From NCBI RefSeq assembly GCF_001512305.1, contig NZ_LNUT01000004.1:1-49023 (forward strand): a DNA stretch of 49,023 nucleotides, written 5' to 3'. The position numbers and the translations under genes were made by a program. A model generated the notes under the pieces. It ran no database searches and was not told the DNA's origin. It saw only the letters and a list, made by a program, of their open reading frames with translations. The stretch comes from Arthrobacter sp. EPSL27. GTDB lineage: Bacteria > Actinomycetota > Actinomycetes > Actinomycetales > Micrococcaceae. Positions within the stretch are counted from its first letter, which is position 1. Each line of letters begins with the position of its first letter. This document shows, one piece after another, positions 10,200-17,630 of the stretch.

Positions 10200-10248
10200 C
10201 ACTTCACGGCAGTGTCGGTGACCAACACTGCCGCGAAGTGCGAACTCG
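10192..10248. repeat. Family-A palindrome, second copy, overlapping the pseudogene stop
   Basis: Arms 10192-10215 and 10225-10248 pair over 24 bases with three mismatches around a 9-nt loop. The left arm holds GAGTTGACACTTCACGG, related to the copy at 9256-9314. The stop codon of the broken DUF559-type gene lies inside the left arm, so gene and palindrome end together. Confidence 0.8.
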
Positions 10249-10307
10249 GCGGGGCCGGCGAGTATTACAGCCCGAGTGACCGGAAACACGGCCACCGGCG
10301 CAGGAAT

Positions 10308-10327
10308 GGCTAGGATGGTTCCTAGCC
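10308..10327 (+). promoter_or_regulatory. Inverted repeat with -10-like box upstream of fbaA
   Basis: GGCTAGGA (10308-10315) and TCCTAGCC (10320-10327) form a perfect 8-bp inverted repeat with a 4-base spacer. TAGGAT inside it (10311-10316) resembles a -10 box, about 72 bases before the fbaA ATG. It could be an operator over the fbaA promoter. No regulator is known from the window. Confidence 0.45.
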
Positions 10328-10387
10328 GACGAGGTTCACCCCCAGGGTCAACCCAGCCCGCAGACGAAATTCACTTTAGGAGTCAGC

Positions 10388-11407
10388 ATGCCCATTGCAA
10401 CCCCAGAGATTTACTCCGAGATGATCGACCGCGCTAAGACGGGCGGCTTCGCGTTCCCCGCCGTGAACGTCACCTCCTCCCAGACCCTCAACGCAGCCCT
10501 CCGTGGGTTCGCCGAGGCCGAGTCCGACGGCATCGTCCAGGTGTCCACCGGCGGCGCAGCGTACTGGTCCGGCGCGTCCACGAAGGACATGGTGGCCGGT
10601 TCCCTAGGCTTCGCCGCGTTCGCCCGCGAGGTCGCCAAGAACTACGGCGTCAACATCGCCCTGCACACCGACCACTGCCCCAAGGACAAGCTGGACGGCT
10701 TCGTCCTGCCGCTGCTGGCTGCCTCCGAAGCCGAGGTCAAGGCCGGCCGCAACCCGCTCTTCAACTCCCACATGTGGGACGGCTCCGCGGAAACCCTGCA
10801 GGAAAACCTGCGCATCGCCCGTGAACTACTGGAGCGCACCGCGGCCGCCAAGATGATCCTCGAGGTCGAGATCGGCACGGTCGGCGGCGAGGAAGACGGC
10901 GTCGAGAACGCCATCAACGACAAGCTGTACACCACCGTCGAGGACGCCCTGGCCACCATCGACGCCCTCGGTTCCGGCGAAAACGGCCGCTACATCACCG
11001 CGCTGACCTTCGGCAACGTGCACGGCGTCTACAAGCCCGGCGGCGTCAAGCTCCGCCCGGAAATCCTCAAGGACATCCAGGAGCAGGTGGGCGCCAAGAT
11101 CGGCAAGTCCAGCCCGTTCGACCTGGTCTTCCACGGCGGCTCCGGCTCCTCCGAGCAGGAAATCGCCGACGCCGTCTCCTACGGCGTGATCAAGATGAAC
11201 ATCGACACGGACACCCAGTACGCCTACACCCGGCCGGTGGCTGACCACATGTTCCGCAACTACGACGGCGTCCTGAAGGTCGACGGCGAGGTGGGCAACA
11301 AGAAGCTGTACGACCCCCGCGTGTGGGGCGCCTCCGCCGAAGCCGGCCTCGCGGCCCGCGTCGTCGAAGCCGCGCAGCAGCTCGGTTCCACCGGCAAGAC
11401 CTTCTAG
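10388..11407 (+). CDS. fbaA: Fructose-bisphosphate aldolase, class II
   Basis: This 339-residue zinc enzyme splits fructose 1,6-bisphosphate into DHAP and glyceraldehyde 3-phosphate in glycolysis and gluconeogenesis. The class II A-type signature is clear: FAFPAVNVTSSQT near the N-terminus, HTDHCPKDKL (catalytic Asp and zinc His, about 94-103), LEVEIGTVGGEEDG, TFGNVHGVYKPG (zinc His), VFHGGSGS and KMNIDTDTQ (DHAP phosphate binding). Length is normal. TTTAGGAG lies about 7 bases before the ATG. A DUF3151 gene follows after 2 bases, an arrangement conserved in actinobacteria. Confidence 0.97.
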   Translation: MPIATPEIYSEMIDRAKTGGFAFPAVNVTSSQTLNAALRGFAEAESDGIVQVSTGGAAYWSGASTKDMVAGSLGFAAFAREVAKNYGVNIALHTDHCPKDKLDGFVLPLLAASEAEVKAGRNPLFNSHMWDGSAETLQENLRIARELLERTAAAKMILEVEIGTVGGEEDGVENAINDKLYTTVEDALATIDALGSGENGRYITALTFGNVHGVYKPGGVKLRPEILKDIQEQVGAKIGKSSPFDLVFHGGSGSSEQEIADAVSYGVIKMNIDTDTQYAYTRPVADHMFRNYDGVLKVDGEVGNKKLYDPRVWGASAEAGLAARVVEAAQQLGSTGKTF

Positions 11408-11409
11408 GC

Positions 11410-11838
11410 ATGTCGGACGAGTTCCGCAGGAACCTGATGGGCCCCGAGCCCACGCTCCTGCCTGCCGAGACCGAGGTCTACCAGCACCTGGCCCTCGGCC
11501 AGGAGGCCCTGGACCTCGTGGCGAAGCACCCGACGTCCTCGCTGCTCTGGGCCGTGCTGGCCGAGGAAGCGTGGGCCGAGGGCCGGACCATCGACTCCTA
11601 CGCCTACTCCCGCGTCGGCTACCACCGCGGCCTGGACTCGCTGCGCCGCAACGGCTGGCGCGGCGTCGGGCCCATCCCGTGGGAGCACGAACCCAACCGC
11701 GGATTCCTGCGCGCCCTGTACTCGCTGGGCCGCGCGTCCGCGGCGATCGGCGAGGCGGACGAGCCGGAGCGGATCGAAAAGTTCCTCAACGACTCCGATC
11801 CCGCCGCCAAGGCAGCGATCGAAGCCGAGAAGCGCTAA
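11410..11838 (+). CDS. DUF3151 protein
   Basis: The 142-residue soluble protein matches the DUF3151 family that follows fba in many actinobacteria; typical segments are GPEPTLLP, HPTSSLLWAVLAEEAW, AYSRVGYHRGLDSLRRNGWRG and PIPWEHEPNRGFLRALY. Residues from about 25 to 115 look like two to three helical-hairpin units. No catalytic residues are recognisable and the biochemical role is unknown. Start codon ATG 11410 is only 2 bases after the fbaA stop, so the pair is co-transcribed. The family-B hairpin follows the stop after 6 bases. Confidence 0.88.
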   Translation: MSDEFRRNLMGPEPTLLPAETEVYQHLALGQEALDLVAKHPTSSLLWAVLAEEAWAEGRTIDSYAYSRVGYHRGLDSLRRNGWRGVGPIPWEHEPNRGFLRALYSLGRASAAIGEADEPERIEKFLNDSDPAAKAAIEAEKR

Positions 11839-11844
11839 CAACAG

Positions 11845-11907
11845 CAACGCGGGGTCACCTCCCGCCCATAAATCCCCTTGGGATGGGCGGGAGGTGACCC
11901 CGCGTTG
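11845..11907. repeat. Family-B hairpin, perfect 25-bp stem and 13-nt loop
   Basis: Arms 11845-11869 and 11883-11907 are exact reverse complements (left arm begins CAACGCGGGGTCACC). The loop AAATCCCCTTGGG is nearly the reverse complement of the loop of the copy at 35086-35148. It lies between convergent genes and can serve as a bidirectional terminator, but loop conservation suggests a REP-type element. Confidence 0.85.
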
Positions 11908-11932
11908 TTCGTTAAAGGTTGTTTGTTAAAGC

Positions 11933-11974
11933 ACGACGGCGGGCGTCCACCGAAAGGTGGGCGCCCGCCGTCGT
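11933..11974. terminator. GAAA-loop hairpin between convergent genes
   Basis: A 19-bp stem (11933-11951 with 11956-11974) closes on a GAAA loop. It has one G-U pair if read in + strand RNA. There is no T-tract. It lies between the fba-DUF3151 operon and the convergent glycosylase-like gene. Two relatives occur at 14318-14361 and 16173-16214. Confidence 0.75.
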
Positions 11975-11985
11975 TGTCAGGAACG

Positions 11986-12618
11986 TCAGCTGGCCTTGGC
12001 CAGGCCCGTGCGTGCCATGGCGTCCGCGTAGACGGTGCCCATTTCTTCGAGGTACTGCTCCTGGCGGGCCGGGGTTCCGGCGAAGGCGCGGCCGCTGAGC
12101 GAGCGGACCTTGTAGGTCTTGAGGCCGCGGCGCCAGATCATGGGCACCTCGGTCTTCAGGAGCAGGTTGGCGAGGCGGTTCGCCTCGGTGCCGTGGGCCA
12201 CAATCACGGAGGCGCGGGGCACCAGGGCAAGGAACTTCAGCAGCGGCTTCAGGCCCGCGGAGATCTGGTCCGGCGTGAACTTGCCGTTCGGCTCGCCCGG
12301 GACGTGCCAGGGGTGGACGTTCCAGGGCATGACGTACTCGGGGCGCAGGCCCAGCTTCCACTGGACGCCGAGCAGCCGGGTGGCGGCCTCGTCGTCGCCG
12401 GCGGTGATAAAGCCGGACTTGTCCTCGGTGCCGATGTTGGAGAAGAGGCTGATGATGCGGCACTCGTCGATGTCGTGCATCGGGTCGACGTAGGGGACTG
12501 TGGTGCCGGCTTTGGCCGCCTGCAGCGTGTCGCACAGTTCGTTGACGGCTGCGACGCTAGGTTCGTAGCGGCGGCTCAAAAGCTGCTCGCGGGAATTTTC
12601 AGTGGCCAAGGCTGTCAT
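11986..12618 (-). CDS. Uracil-DNA glycosylase superfamily protein
   Basis: The 210-residue protein (start ATG 12618, GGAG 12 bases upstream) has features of the uracil-DNA glycosylase superfamily: a motif-1-like region VPYVDPMHD and ISLFSNIG, a central MPWNVHPWH, and a C-terminal VIVAHGTEANRL segment in the position of the HxS/HG loop. Such enzymes cut uracil or damaged bases from DNA. The motifs are not those of classical Ung (no GQDPYH), so it belongs to a divergent actinobacterial branch and the activity is uncertain. The longer reading frame back to 12804 is rejected because it has no ribosome site. It is divergent from purA. Confidence 0.65.
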   Translation of the reverse strand: MTALATENSREQLLSRRYEPSVAAVNELCDTLQAAKAGTTVPYVDPMHDIDECRIISLFSNIGTEDKSGFITAGDDEAATRLLGVQWKLGLRPEYVMPWNVHPWHVPGEPNGKFTPDQISAGLKPLLKFLALVPRASVIVAHGTEANRLANLLLKTEVPMIWRRGLKTYKVRSLSGRAFAGTPARQEQYLEEMGTVYADAMARTGLAKAS

Positions 12619-12808
12619 ATGTTGCTGAGTCTCCTGCGGGATTGGTAACGCTGCCAGACCGCACGCGGGCACGCGGAAGACGGGCACGCCAAGTACGGTG
12701 TGGTTTGAAAATGTGGTGTGGACCGATTCGTGAGCGGTCCTTATTAGTCTATCAAGCCCTGCGGAAGTCCATTGGATGGTCAAATGAGCCGCGGCCTCCG
12801 CCATCGGC

Positions 12809-12814
12809 TAAACT
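12809..12814 (+). promoter_or_regulatory. Predicted -10 box of purA
   Basis: TAAACT at 12809-12814 followed by TGGG matches the boxes of pyrE (4352) and lysC (47166, minus). It would give purA a leader of about 180 bases. No clear -35 is seen. Confidence 0.5.
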
Positions 12815-12851
12815 TGGGTGGTAAGAGCCCCGGACTCTGGCGTTGGCGGTG

Positions 12852-12895
12852 CAGATCTTAGCGGTCAGATCGTAGTGGTACAGATCGTAGTGGTA
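12852..12895 (+). repeat. Triple tandem repeat in the purA leader
   Basis: CAGATCGTAGTGGTA occurs twice in a row at 12866-12880 and 12881-12895, preceded by a degenerate copy CAGATCTTAGCGGT at 12852-12865. It lies in the predicted untranslated leader, about 110 bases before the purA start. The 15-base period keeps open a 66-codon frame (12818-13018) that overlaps the purA start, but there is no ribosome site for it. Confidence 0.85.
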
Positions 12896-13002
12896 CTGCT
12901 CACGGCGGTAGATTCGGGGCATTCTCATGAACGGCGCTGGACTGCGGCGACCACTTCGGTGCGTCATCCGGACTTCGGCCCGAACGAATGGGGGAGGATC
13001 CC

Positions 13003-14292
13003 ATGCCAGCAATCGTGATCGTCGGAGCCCAGTGGGGCGACGAAGGCAAAGGTAAGGCCACTGACCTGCTCGGGGGCCGCGTCGACTACGTCGTCAAGCC
13101 CAACGGCGGGAACAACGCCGGGCACACCGTCGTCGTAGGCGGTGAGAAGTACGAGCTCAAGCTCCTTCCTGCCGGCATCCTGAGCCCCAACGCGGTTCCG
13201 ATCATCGGCAACGGCTGCGTGGTGAACCTTGAGGCGCTGTTCCAGGAGATCGACGGGCTGGAAGCCCGCGGCGCCGACACCTCGAAGCTGCGCGTGTCAG
13301 CCAACGCCCACCTCGTGGCGCCCTACCACCAGGTCCTGGACAAGGTCACCGAGCGTTTCCTCGGCAGCCGCGCCATCGGCACCACGGGCCGCGGCATCGG
13401 CCCGGCCTACATGGACAAGGTGGCCCGCCTGGGCATCCGCGTCCAGGACGTCTTCGACGCCTCCATCCTGCGCCAGAAGGTGGAAGGCTCGCTGCGCCAG
13501 AAGAACGAGCTCCTGGTCAAGGTCTACAACCGCCGCGACATCGAGGTGGACGAGATCGTGGAGTACTTCCTGTCGTTCGCCGAGCGCCTCCGGCCCCTGG
13601 TCATCGACAGCACCTACGTGCTGAACACGGCACTGGACGAGGGCAAAGTGGTCCTCATGGAAGGCGGCCAGGCCACGTTCCTGGACGTTGACCACGGCAC
13701 CTACCCGTTCGTGACCTCCTCGAACCCCACCGCCGGCGGCGCCTCCGTGGGCTCGGGCATCGGCCCCACCCGCATCTCGCGCTCCATCGGCATTATCAAG
13801 GCGTACACCACCCGCGTCGGCGCAGGCCCGTTCCCCACGGAACTCTTCGATGACATGGGCGTGTACCTGCAGAAGACCGGCGGCGAGTTCGGCGTCAACA
13901 CCGGCCGTCCGCGCCGCTGCGGCTGGTACGACGCCGTGCTGGCGCGCCACGCCTCCCGCGTCAACGGCTTCACGGACTACTTCGTCACGAAGCTGGACGT
14001 CCTCACCGGCATCGAGCAGATCCCGGTCTGCGTGGCCTACGACGTCGACGGCGTCCGGCACGATGAAATGCCCATGACCCAGACCGAGTTCCACCACGCG
14101 AAGCCCATCTTCGAGTACTTCGAGGGCTGGACCGAGGACATCACCGGCGCCCGCACCCTGGACGATCTCCCCGAGAACGCCAGGAACTACGTCCTGGCCC
14201 TGGAAAAGCTCTCCGGCACCCGCTTCTCGGCGATCGGAGTCGGCCCGGACCGCGACCAGACGATTGTGGTCAACGACCTCATCAACGACTGA
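13003..14292 (+). CDS. purA: Adenylosuccinate synthetase
   Basis: The 429-residue enzyme joins IMP and aspartate with GTP to form adenylosuccinate, the first step from IMP to AMP. The N-terminal GTP-binding motif [15 protein letters not shown] (about residues 6-20) and [10 protein letters not shown] (about 36-45) are exact, as are [14 protein letters not shown] (about 128-141), the [10 protein letters not shown] loop and the C-terminal [10 protein letters not shown]. The start is ATG 13003, which has GGGGGAGGA just upstream; the in-frame ATG at 12988 is less likely. The gene is divergent from the glycosylase-like gene, has a long leader with a 15-bp repeat array, and ends at a GAAA-loop hairpin. 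Confidence 0.97.
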   Translation: MPAIVIVGAQWGDEGKGKATDLLGGRVDYVVKPNGGNNAGHTVVVGGEKYELKLLPAGILSPNAVPIIGNGCVVNLEALFQEIDGLEARGADTSKLRVSANAHLVAPYHQVLDKVTERFLGSRAIGTTGRGIGPAYMDKVARLGIRVQDVFDASILRQKVEGSLRQKNELLVKVYNRRDIEVDEIVEYFLSFAERLRPLVIDSTYVLNTALDEGKVVLMEGGQATFLDVDHGTYPFVTSSNPTAGGASVGSGIGPTRISRSIGIIKAYTTRVGAGPFPTELFDDMGVYLQKTGGEFGVNTGRPRRCGWYDAVLARHASRVNGFTDYFVTKLDVLTGIEQIPVCVAYDVDGVRHDEMPMTQTEFHHAKPIFEYFEGWTEDITGARTLDDLPENARNYVLALEKLSGTRFSAIGVGPDRDQTIVVNDLIND

Positions 14293-14317
14293 CACGCTCA
14301 GACACTCAGCCTGACGT

Positions 14318-14361
14318 ACGACGGCGGCGGGTCACCTGAAAAGGTGGCCCGCCGCCGTCGT
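14318..14361 (+). terminator. GAAA-loop hairpin after purA
   Basis: A 20-bp stem (14318-14337 with 14342-14361) closes on GAAA, with one U-G pair in + strand RNA. It starts 26 bases after the purA stop and lies before the convergent GntR gene. No T-tract follows. Confidence 0.75.
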
Positions 14362-14386
14362 GGTTAAGGCCGTGATGGGGCCAGGC

Positions 14387-15040
14387 CTACTCCGCCGATG
14401 CGAAGCGCAGCGACAGCCAGTTGTCCCGGCACGCCCTGGCGGCACCTTCGGCGTCGCCGAGGCGTGCCAACCGGATGATTTCGGCGTGCTGGGCGACTGA
14501 TTCCCGGGCCGCGAAGGAGGCGAAGCGCATCCGCTCCACCCGGCGAAGCACAGGCGTGGTCTGCTCCAGCAGCTCCTGGAGCACCGGGTTGCCGCTGGCC
14601 GCGACCAGGACGGCGTGAAACTCGTCGTCGGCCGCCAGCGCCGCGTCAACGTCCGATTCCTGCAGGGCCCGTCCGAAGCGCGCGTTCGCCTCCTCCATGG
14701 CGGCGACGTGGGGTTCGGCCAAAACCGGGACGGCCAGGCGGGCGGCCAGCTCGTGCAGCCCGGCCACAACCTGCTGGGTGCTGAGCGTTGAGGCCAGGTC
14801 GAAGGGGGCCACGATGGTCGATTTGCCCGGCAGCGCGATCACCAGCCCCGCGCGCTCCAGCCGCAGCAGCGCCTCGCGGATGGGGGTCCTGCTGACGCCC
14901 AGCCAGGCTTCCAGCTCCGAGTCCTTCAGCCGTTCGCCCGGCTCGAAGGTGCCGTCCACAATCGCATTCCGGATGGATTCAAAGACATTGTCCCGCAGCA
15001 GCGGCCGCTTGTGGACGCCGGCGAGCGAGGGAACAGGCAT
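14387..15040 (-). CDS. GntR-family (FadR/FCD type) transcriptional regulator
   Basis: The 217-residue protein has an N-terminal winged helix (about residues 13-80: [24 protein letters not shown], then [26 protein letters not shown]) and a C-terminal helical FCD-type effector domain with the metal-binding candidates D and H in DDEFHAVLV. The ATG at 15040 is chosen because the longer frame runs through the shared promoter. It is divergent from acdS, and a perfect 16-bp palindrome lies between them, so it most likely controls ACC deaminase in response to ACC or a related amino acid. That function is inferred from position. Confidence 0.85.
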   Translation of the reverse strand: MPVPSLAGVHKRPLLRDNVFESIRNAIVDGTFEPGERLKDSELEAWLGVSRTPIREALLRLERAGLVIALPGKSTIVAPFDLASTLSTQQVVAGLHELAARLAVPVLAEPHVAAMEEANARFGRALQESDVDAALAADDEFHAVLVAASGNPVLQELLEQTTPVLRRVERMRFASFAARESVAQHAEIIRLARLGDAEGAARACRDNWLSLRFASAE

Positions 15041-15088
15041 GCAACATATCGTATATCGCCCTTGCCGTCCGCAACGGTCCGCGGGAGA

Positions 15089-15104
15089 ATGCAATATATT
15101 GCAT
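15089..15104. promoter_or_regulatory. Perfect 16-bp palindrome, probable GntR operator
   Basis: ATGCAATATATTGCAT (15089-15104) is fully symmetric and lies 49 bases before the acdS start. A related imperfect sequence, TGCAACATATCGTATAT, lies at about 15040-15056 on the GntR start codon. Both are A/T-rich islands in GC-rich DNA. Together they suggest control of both divergent genes. Confidence 0.65.
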
Positions 15105-15152
15105 GTTGGAAATCCAAGTTGTCCCTCCCCGCACGCCAGCAAAGGACCGTCG

Positions 15153-16163
15153 ATGGCCATCACCGATTTTGAGCGCTACCCCCTGATGTTTGGACCCAGC
15201 CCCATCCACCCGCTGCCCAGGCTCACCGCGCACCTGGGCGGGGCGCAGATCTGGGCAAAGCGGGAGGACGTCAACAGCGGCCTCGCGTTCGGCGGGAACA
15301 AGACCCGCAAGCTGGAGTATTTTGTGCCCGACGCCTTGGCCCAGGGCGCGGACACGCTGGTCTCCATTGGCGGCTACCAGTCCAACCACACCCGCCAGGT
15401 CGCCGCGGTGGCCGCGAAACTGGGGCTCAAGGCACGCCTCGTGCAGGAGAACTGGGTCGACTGGCCGGATCCGCTGTCCGACCGCGTGGGCAACATCCTG
15501 CTCTCCCGCATCATGGGGGCCGACGTCCGGCTGGACAGTGCGGGGTTCGACATCGGCATCCGCAGCAGCTGGGAAAACGCCATCGAAGAGGTCAAGGCCG
15601 CGGGCGGCACGCCCTACGCCATCCCGGCGGGCGGCTCCGACCACCGGCTGGGCGGGCTGGGCTTCGCCAACTGGGCCTACGAGGTGGAGCAGCAGGAGCG
15701 TGAGCTCGGCATCTTCTTCGACACCATCATTGTCTGCACCGTCACGGGCTCCACGCACGCCGGCATGATCGCGGGATTCGCCGGCCAGGACAAACCGCGC
15801 CGGGTGATCGGCATCGACGCCTCGGCCACGCTGCCGAAGACCCGCGAGCAGGTGGAACGCATTGCCCGGAACACCGCCGAGCTGATCGGCCTGGGCCGGG
15901 AACTGCGCGACGACGAAATCACCGTGATGGAGGGCTGGGCCGGGGACCGCTACGGGATTCCCGTCGAGTCCACCCTGGAAGCCATCCGGCTTGGCGCCTC
16001 GCTCGAAGCCATGATCACCGACCCCGTCTATGAGGGGAAATCCCTCGCCGGGCTGATCGACCTCGTCAAAAGCCGGGAGATTCCGGCCGGCAGCAACGTC
16101 CTCTTCGCCCACCTGGGCGGCCAGGTCGCCCTCAACTCCTACAGCGGGCTCTTCCGGTCCTGA
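15153..16163 (+). CDS. acdS: 1-aminocyclopropane-1-carboxylate deaminase
   Basis: The 336-residue PLP enzyme opens ACC, the plant ethylene precursor, to 2-oxobutyrate and ammonia. The PLP lysine lies in [14 protein letters not shown] (K50). [12 protein letters not shown] (about 71-82), TGSTHAGM and the C-terminal pair DPVYEGKS (the glutamate equivalent to E295) and [12 protein letters not shown] (the leucine equivalent to L322) separate true ACC deaminases from D-cysteine desulfhydrases, which differ at those two places. The length is standard. It is divergent from a GntR regulator with a palindromic site between. The enzyme suggests life around plant roots, where it lowers plant ethylene and supplies nitrogen. 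Confidence 0.93.
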   Translation: MAITDFERYPLMFGPSPIHPLPRLTAHLGGAQIWAKREDVNSGLAFGGNKTRKLEYFVPDALAQGADTLVSIGGYQSNHTRQVAAVAAKLGLKARLVQENWVDWPDPLSDRVGNILLSRIMGADVRLDSAGFDIGIRSSWENAIEEVKAAGGTPYAIPAGGSDHRLGGLGFANWAYEVEQQERELGIFFDTIIVCTVTGSTHAGMIAGFAGQDKPRRVIGIDASATLPKTREQVERIARNTAELIGLGRELRDDEITVMEGWAGDRYGIPVESTLEAIRLGASLEAMITDPVYEGKSLAGLIDLVKSREIPAGSNVLFAHLGGQVALNSYSGLFRS

Positions 16164-16172
16164 TCCGGCCGG

Positions 16173-16214
16173 CGACGGCGGCGGGTTGCCCGAAAGGGCG
16201 GCCCGCCGCCGTCG
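16173..16214 (+). terminator. GAAA-loop hairpin after acdS
   Basis: A 19-bp stem (16173-16191 with 16196-16214) closes on GAAA, with two U-G pairs in + strand RNA. It begins 10 bases after the acdS stop. It is the third member of the same hairpin type. Confidence 0.75.
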
Positions 16215-16343
16215 GGCGTTACCTCCCGGAACACGCCGCCGAAAAAAACTTCGGGCGGGTGCGTAACCTTTTGGCGCACCCCGACGATTACTCCTTTGTA
16301 AGCGCCGCCGGAGGATGGACCCCCCACCAGGACTCCGGCCGGT

Positions 16344-16450
16344 CCTTCCACTGCAAGTGCAGGCCGGCGCCCGCCCCCATCGGGCGCCGGCCAGCCTTCC
16401 ACTGAACGCGCGGGCTGTCGACTGCCCCCATCAGGCCTCAGCCAGCCTTC
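16344..16450 (+). repeat. 51-bp degenerate tandem repeats in the leader of the secreted Pro/Ala-rich gene
   Basis: Two units start at 16344 and 16395, each beginning CCTTCCACTG and ending in CCAG; they match at 39 of 51 positions. A third start (CCTTC) lies at 16446. Unit 1 contains a perfect 12-bp hairpin, GGCCGGCGCCCG (16362-16373) with its complement at 16381-16392, around CCCCCAT. The rest of the 280-bp gap before the gene holds no clear ORF. Confidence 0.7.
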
Positions 16451-16477
16451 AAACAAAACAAAGGATGTACGTTTCTT

Positions 16478-16993
16478 ATGAAGAGTGTTAGCAAGACCAC
16501 CAAGATTGCTGTCGGCGCCGCGATTCTCGCGGTCGGAGGATTCTCCGGTATCGGCCTGGCCAACGCGGCCCAGGTCTCGAACACCCAGCAGGCTGAAGTG
16601 ACCCCCGCTACGCCCGCCGTCCCGGCAACCCCCGAGGTTCCGGCGGCTTCCGAACTTCCCGCCACGCCGGCCGTTCCGGCCGTCCCCGCGGTTCCGGCTT
16701 CCCCGTCCGTTGATGGCTCCGCCGAGGGCGGGTCGGACATTGAAGGCACCGACGGCGTCGAAGGCTCAGCCGACGGCGACGTTGCCGCTGACAAGGACGC
16801 CGTCTCCGCTGAGGGTGCCGCCAACGCCACGGGCGCTGCCGAAGCCGAAGCCGCTGTTCGGGCCGGGGCCCACGTGACGGTCGCTGTCCCCGCGGTTCCG
16901 GGCGCCAAGGGCACCCCGGCCGTTCCGGCCACCCCCGCGGTTCCGGGCGTTCCGACCCTGCCGTCGGACGAACTTCCCGAGCGCAGCAAGTAG
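16478..16993 (+). CDS. Secreted Ala/Pro/Val-rich protein
   Basis: The 171-residue protein has a Sec signal peptide (K near the start, hydrophobic core about residues 9-27, likely cut after ANA, about residue 30). The mature part is low-complexity: two VP-A-TPAVPA-type blocks (about 41-75 and 130-160) flank an acidic, glycine-rich middle. There is no cysteine and no cell-wall sorting signal. It may be a periplasmic/cell-wall spacer or adhesin-like protein. An ECF sigma factor gene follows after 88 bases, then a Pro-rich membrane protein, so the three could form one regulated unit. No enzymatic function is suggested. Confidence 0.75.
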   Translation: MKSVSKTTKIAVGAAILAVGGFSGIGLANAAQVSNTQQAEVTPATPAVPATPEVPAASELPATPAVPAVPAVPASPSVDGSAEGGSDIEGTDGVEGSADGDVAADKDAVSAEGAANATGAAEAEAAVRAGAHVTVAVPAVPGAKGTPAVPATPAVPGVPTLPSDELPERSK

Positions 16994-17081
16994 GCAACAA
17001 ACGCCTCCTTGGAGGCACCCGGGGTGCGGCCGCTAAACTTGCCGGGGGCCGCACCCCAGCAGTAACCGGAAGGACAGCCAC

Positions 17082-17630
17082 TTGGCAGCACAGCTAAGCG
17101 ACGACGAATTGTCAGCAGCTTTGGCTGGCGACCCTTCAGGATTCAGCGCTGTCTACACCGTCATTTCGCCCGCGGTGCTCGGTTACTTCCGGGCCCGCGG
17201 GGTGGATGACGCCGAGGCCCTGACGCAGGACGTCTTCGTGGACGTCCTGCCGAAACTGGCCAACGTCACCGGCGGGCACAGCGGGCTGCGGACCTTCATC
17301 TTCTCCGTGGCCCACGCCCGGCTGGTGGACCACCGCCGGCGGGCAGAACGAACGCCCCAGCTGTCCGAGTACGACCCCCTGGACGACACGCGGTATGCCG
17401 CGTCGGCCGAGGATGAGGTGCTGGGATCCCTGGGCGGGATTGCCGATTCACTTTCCCGGCTCAATGAGGAGCAGCGGGAAGTCTTGGTCCTGCGGATTGT
17501 CGCGGACCTCTCCATCGAACAGGTGGCCCGCATCATGGACAAAACCCCGGGGGCCATCAAACAGCTTCAGCGTCGCGGGCTCAACGCCCTGCGCGAACTC
17601 GTCACCGAAAAGGACCACGCAGCATCATGA
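17082..17630 (+). CDS. ECF-type sigma-70 family RNA polymerase sigma factor
   Basis: The 182-residue protein has region 2 (about 20-90: FSAVYTVISPAVLGYFRARGVDDAEALTQDVFVDV) and region 4 (about 125-175: LNEEQREVLVLRIVADLSIEQVARIMDKTPGAIKQLQRRGLNALR) with no region 3, as in extracytoplasmic-function sigma factors. The start is TTG 17082, supported by GGAAGGA about 8 bases upstream; there is no better ATG. The stop overlaps the ATG of the next gene (ATGA), a typical link to a sigma-binding membrane partner. The signal and the regulon are unknown; the secreted Pro-rich gene upstream is a possible target. Confidence 0.9.
   Translation: MAAQLSDDELSAALAGDPSGFSAVYTVISPAVLGYFRARGVDDAEALTQDVFVDVLPKLANVTGGHSGLRTFIFSVAHARLVDHRRRAERTPQLSEYDPLDDTRYAASAEDEVLGSLGGIADSLSRLNEEQREVLVLRIVADLSIEQVARIMDKTPGAIKQLQRRGLNALRELVTEKDHAAS

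Noticed and set aside
11845..11974. CRISPR-like repeats
   Set aside because: The elements are isolated hairpins with no regular spacers and no cas genes in the window.
12619..12804. N-terminal extension of the uracil-DNA-glycosylase-like protein
   Set aside because: The extra 62 residues have no family similarity and no ribosome site, and they run into the purA promoter region.
12818..13018. 66-codon frame in the purA leader
   Set aside because: It has no ribosome site, and the -10 box is too close (3 bases) for leaderless translation. It was kept only as a note on the repeat.
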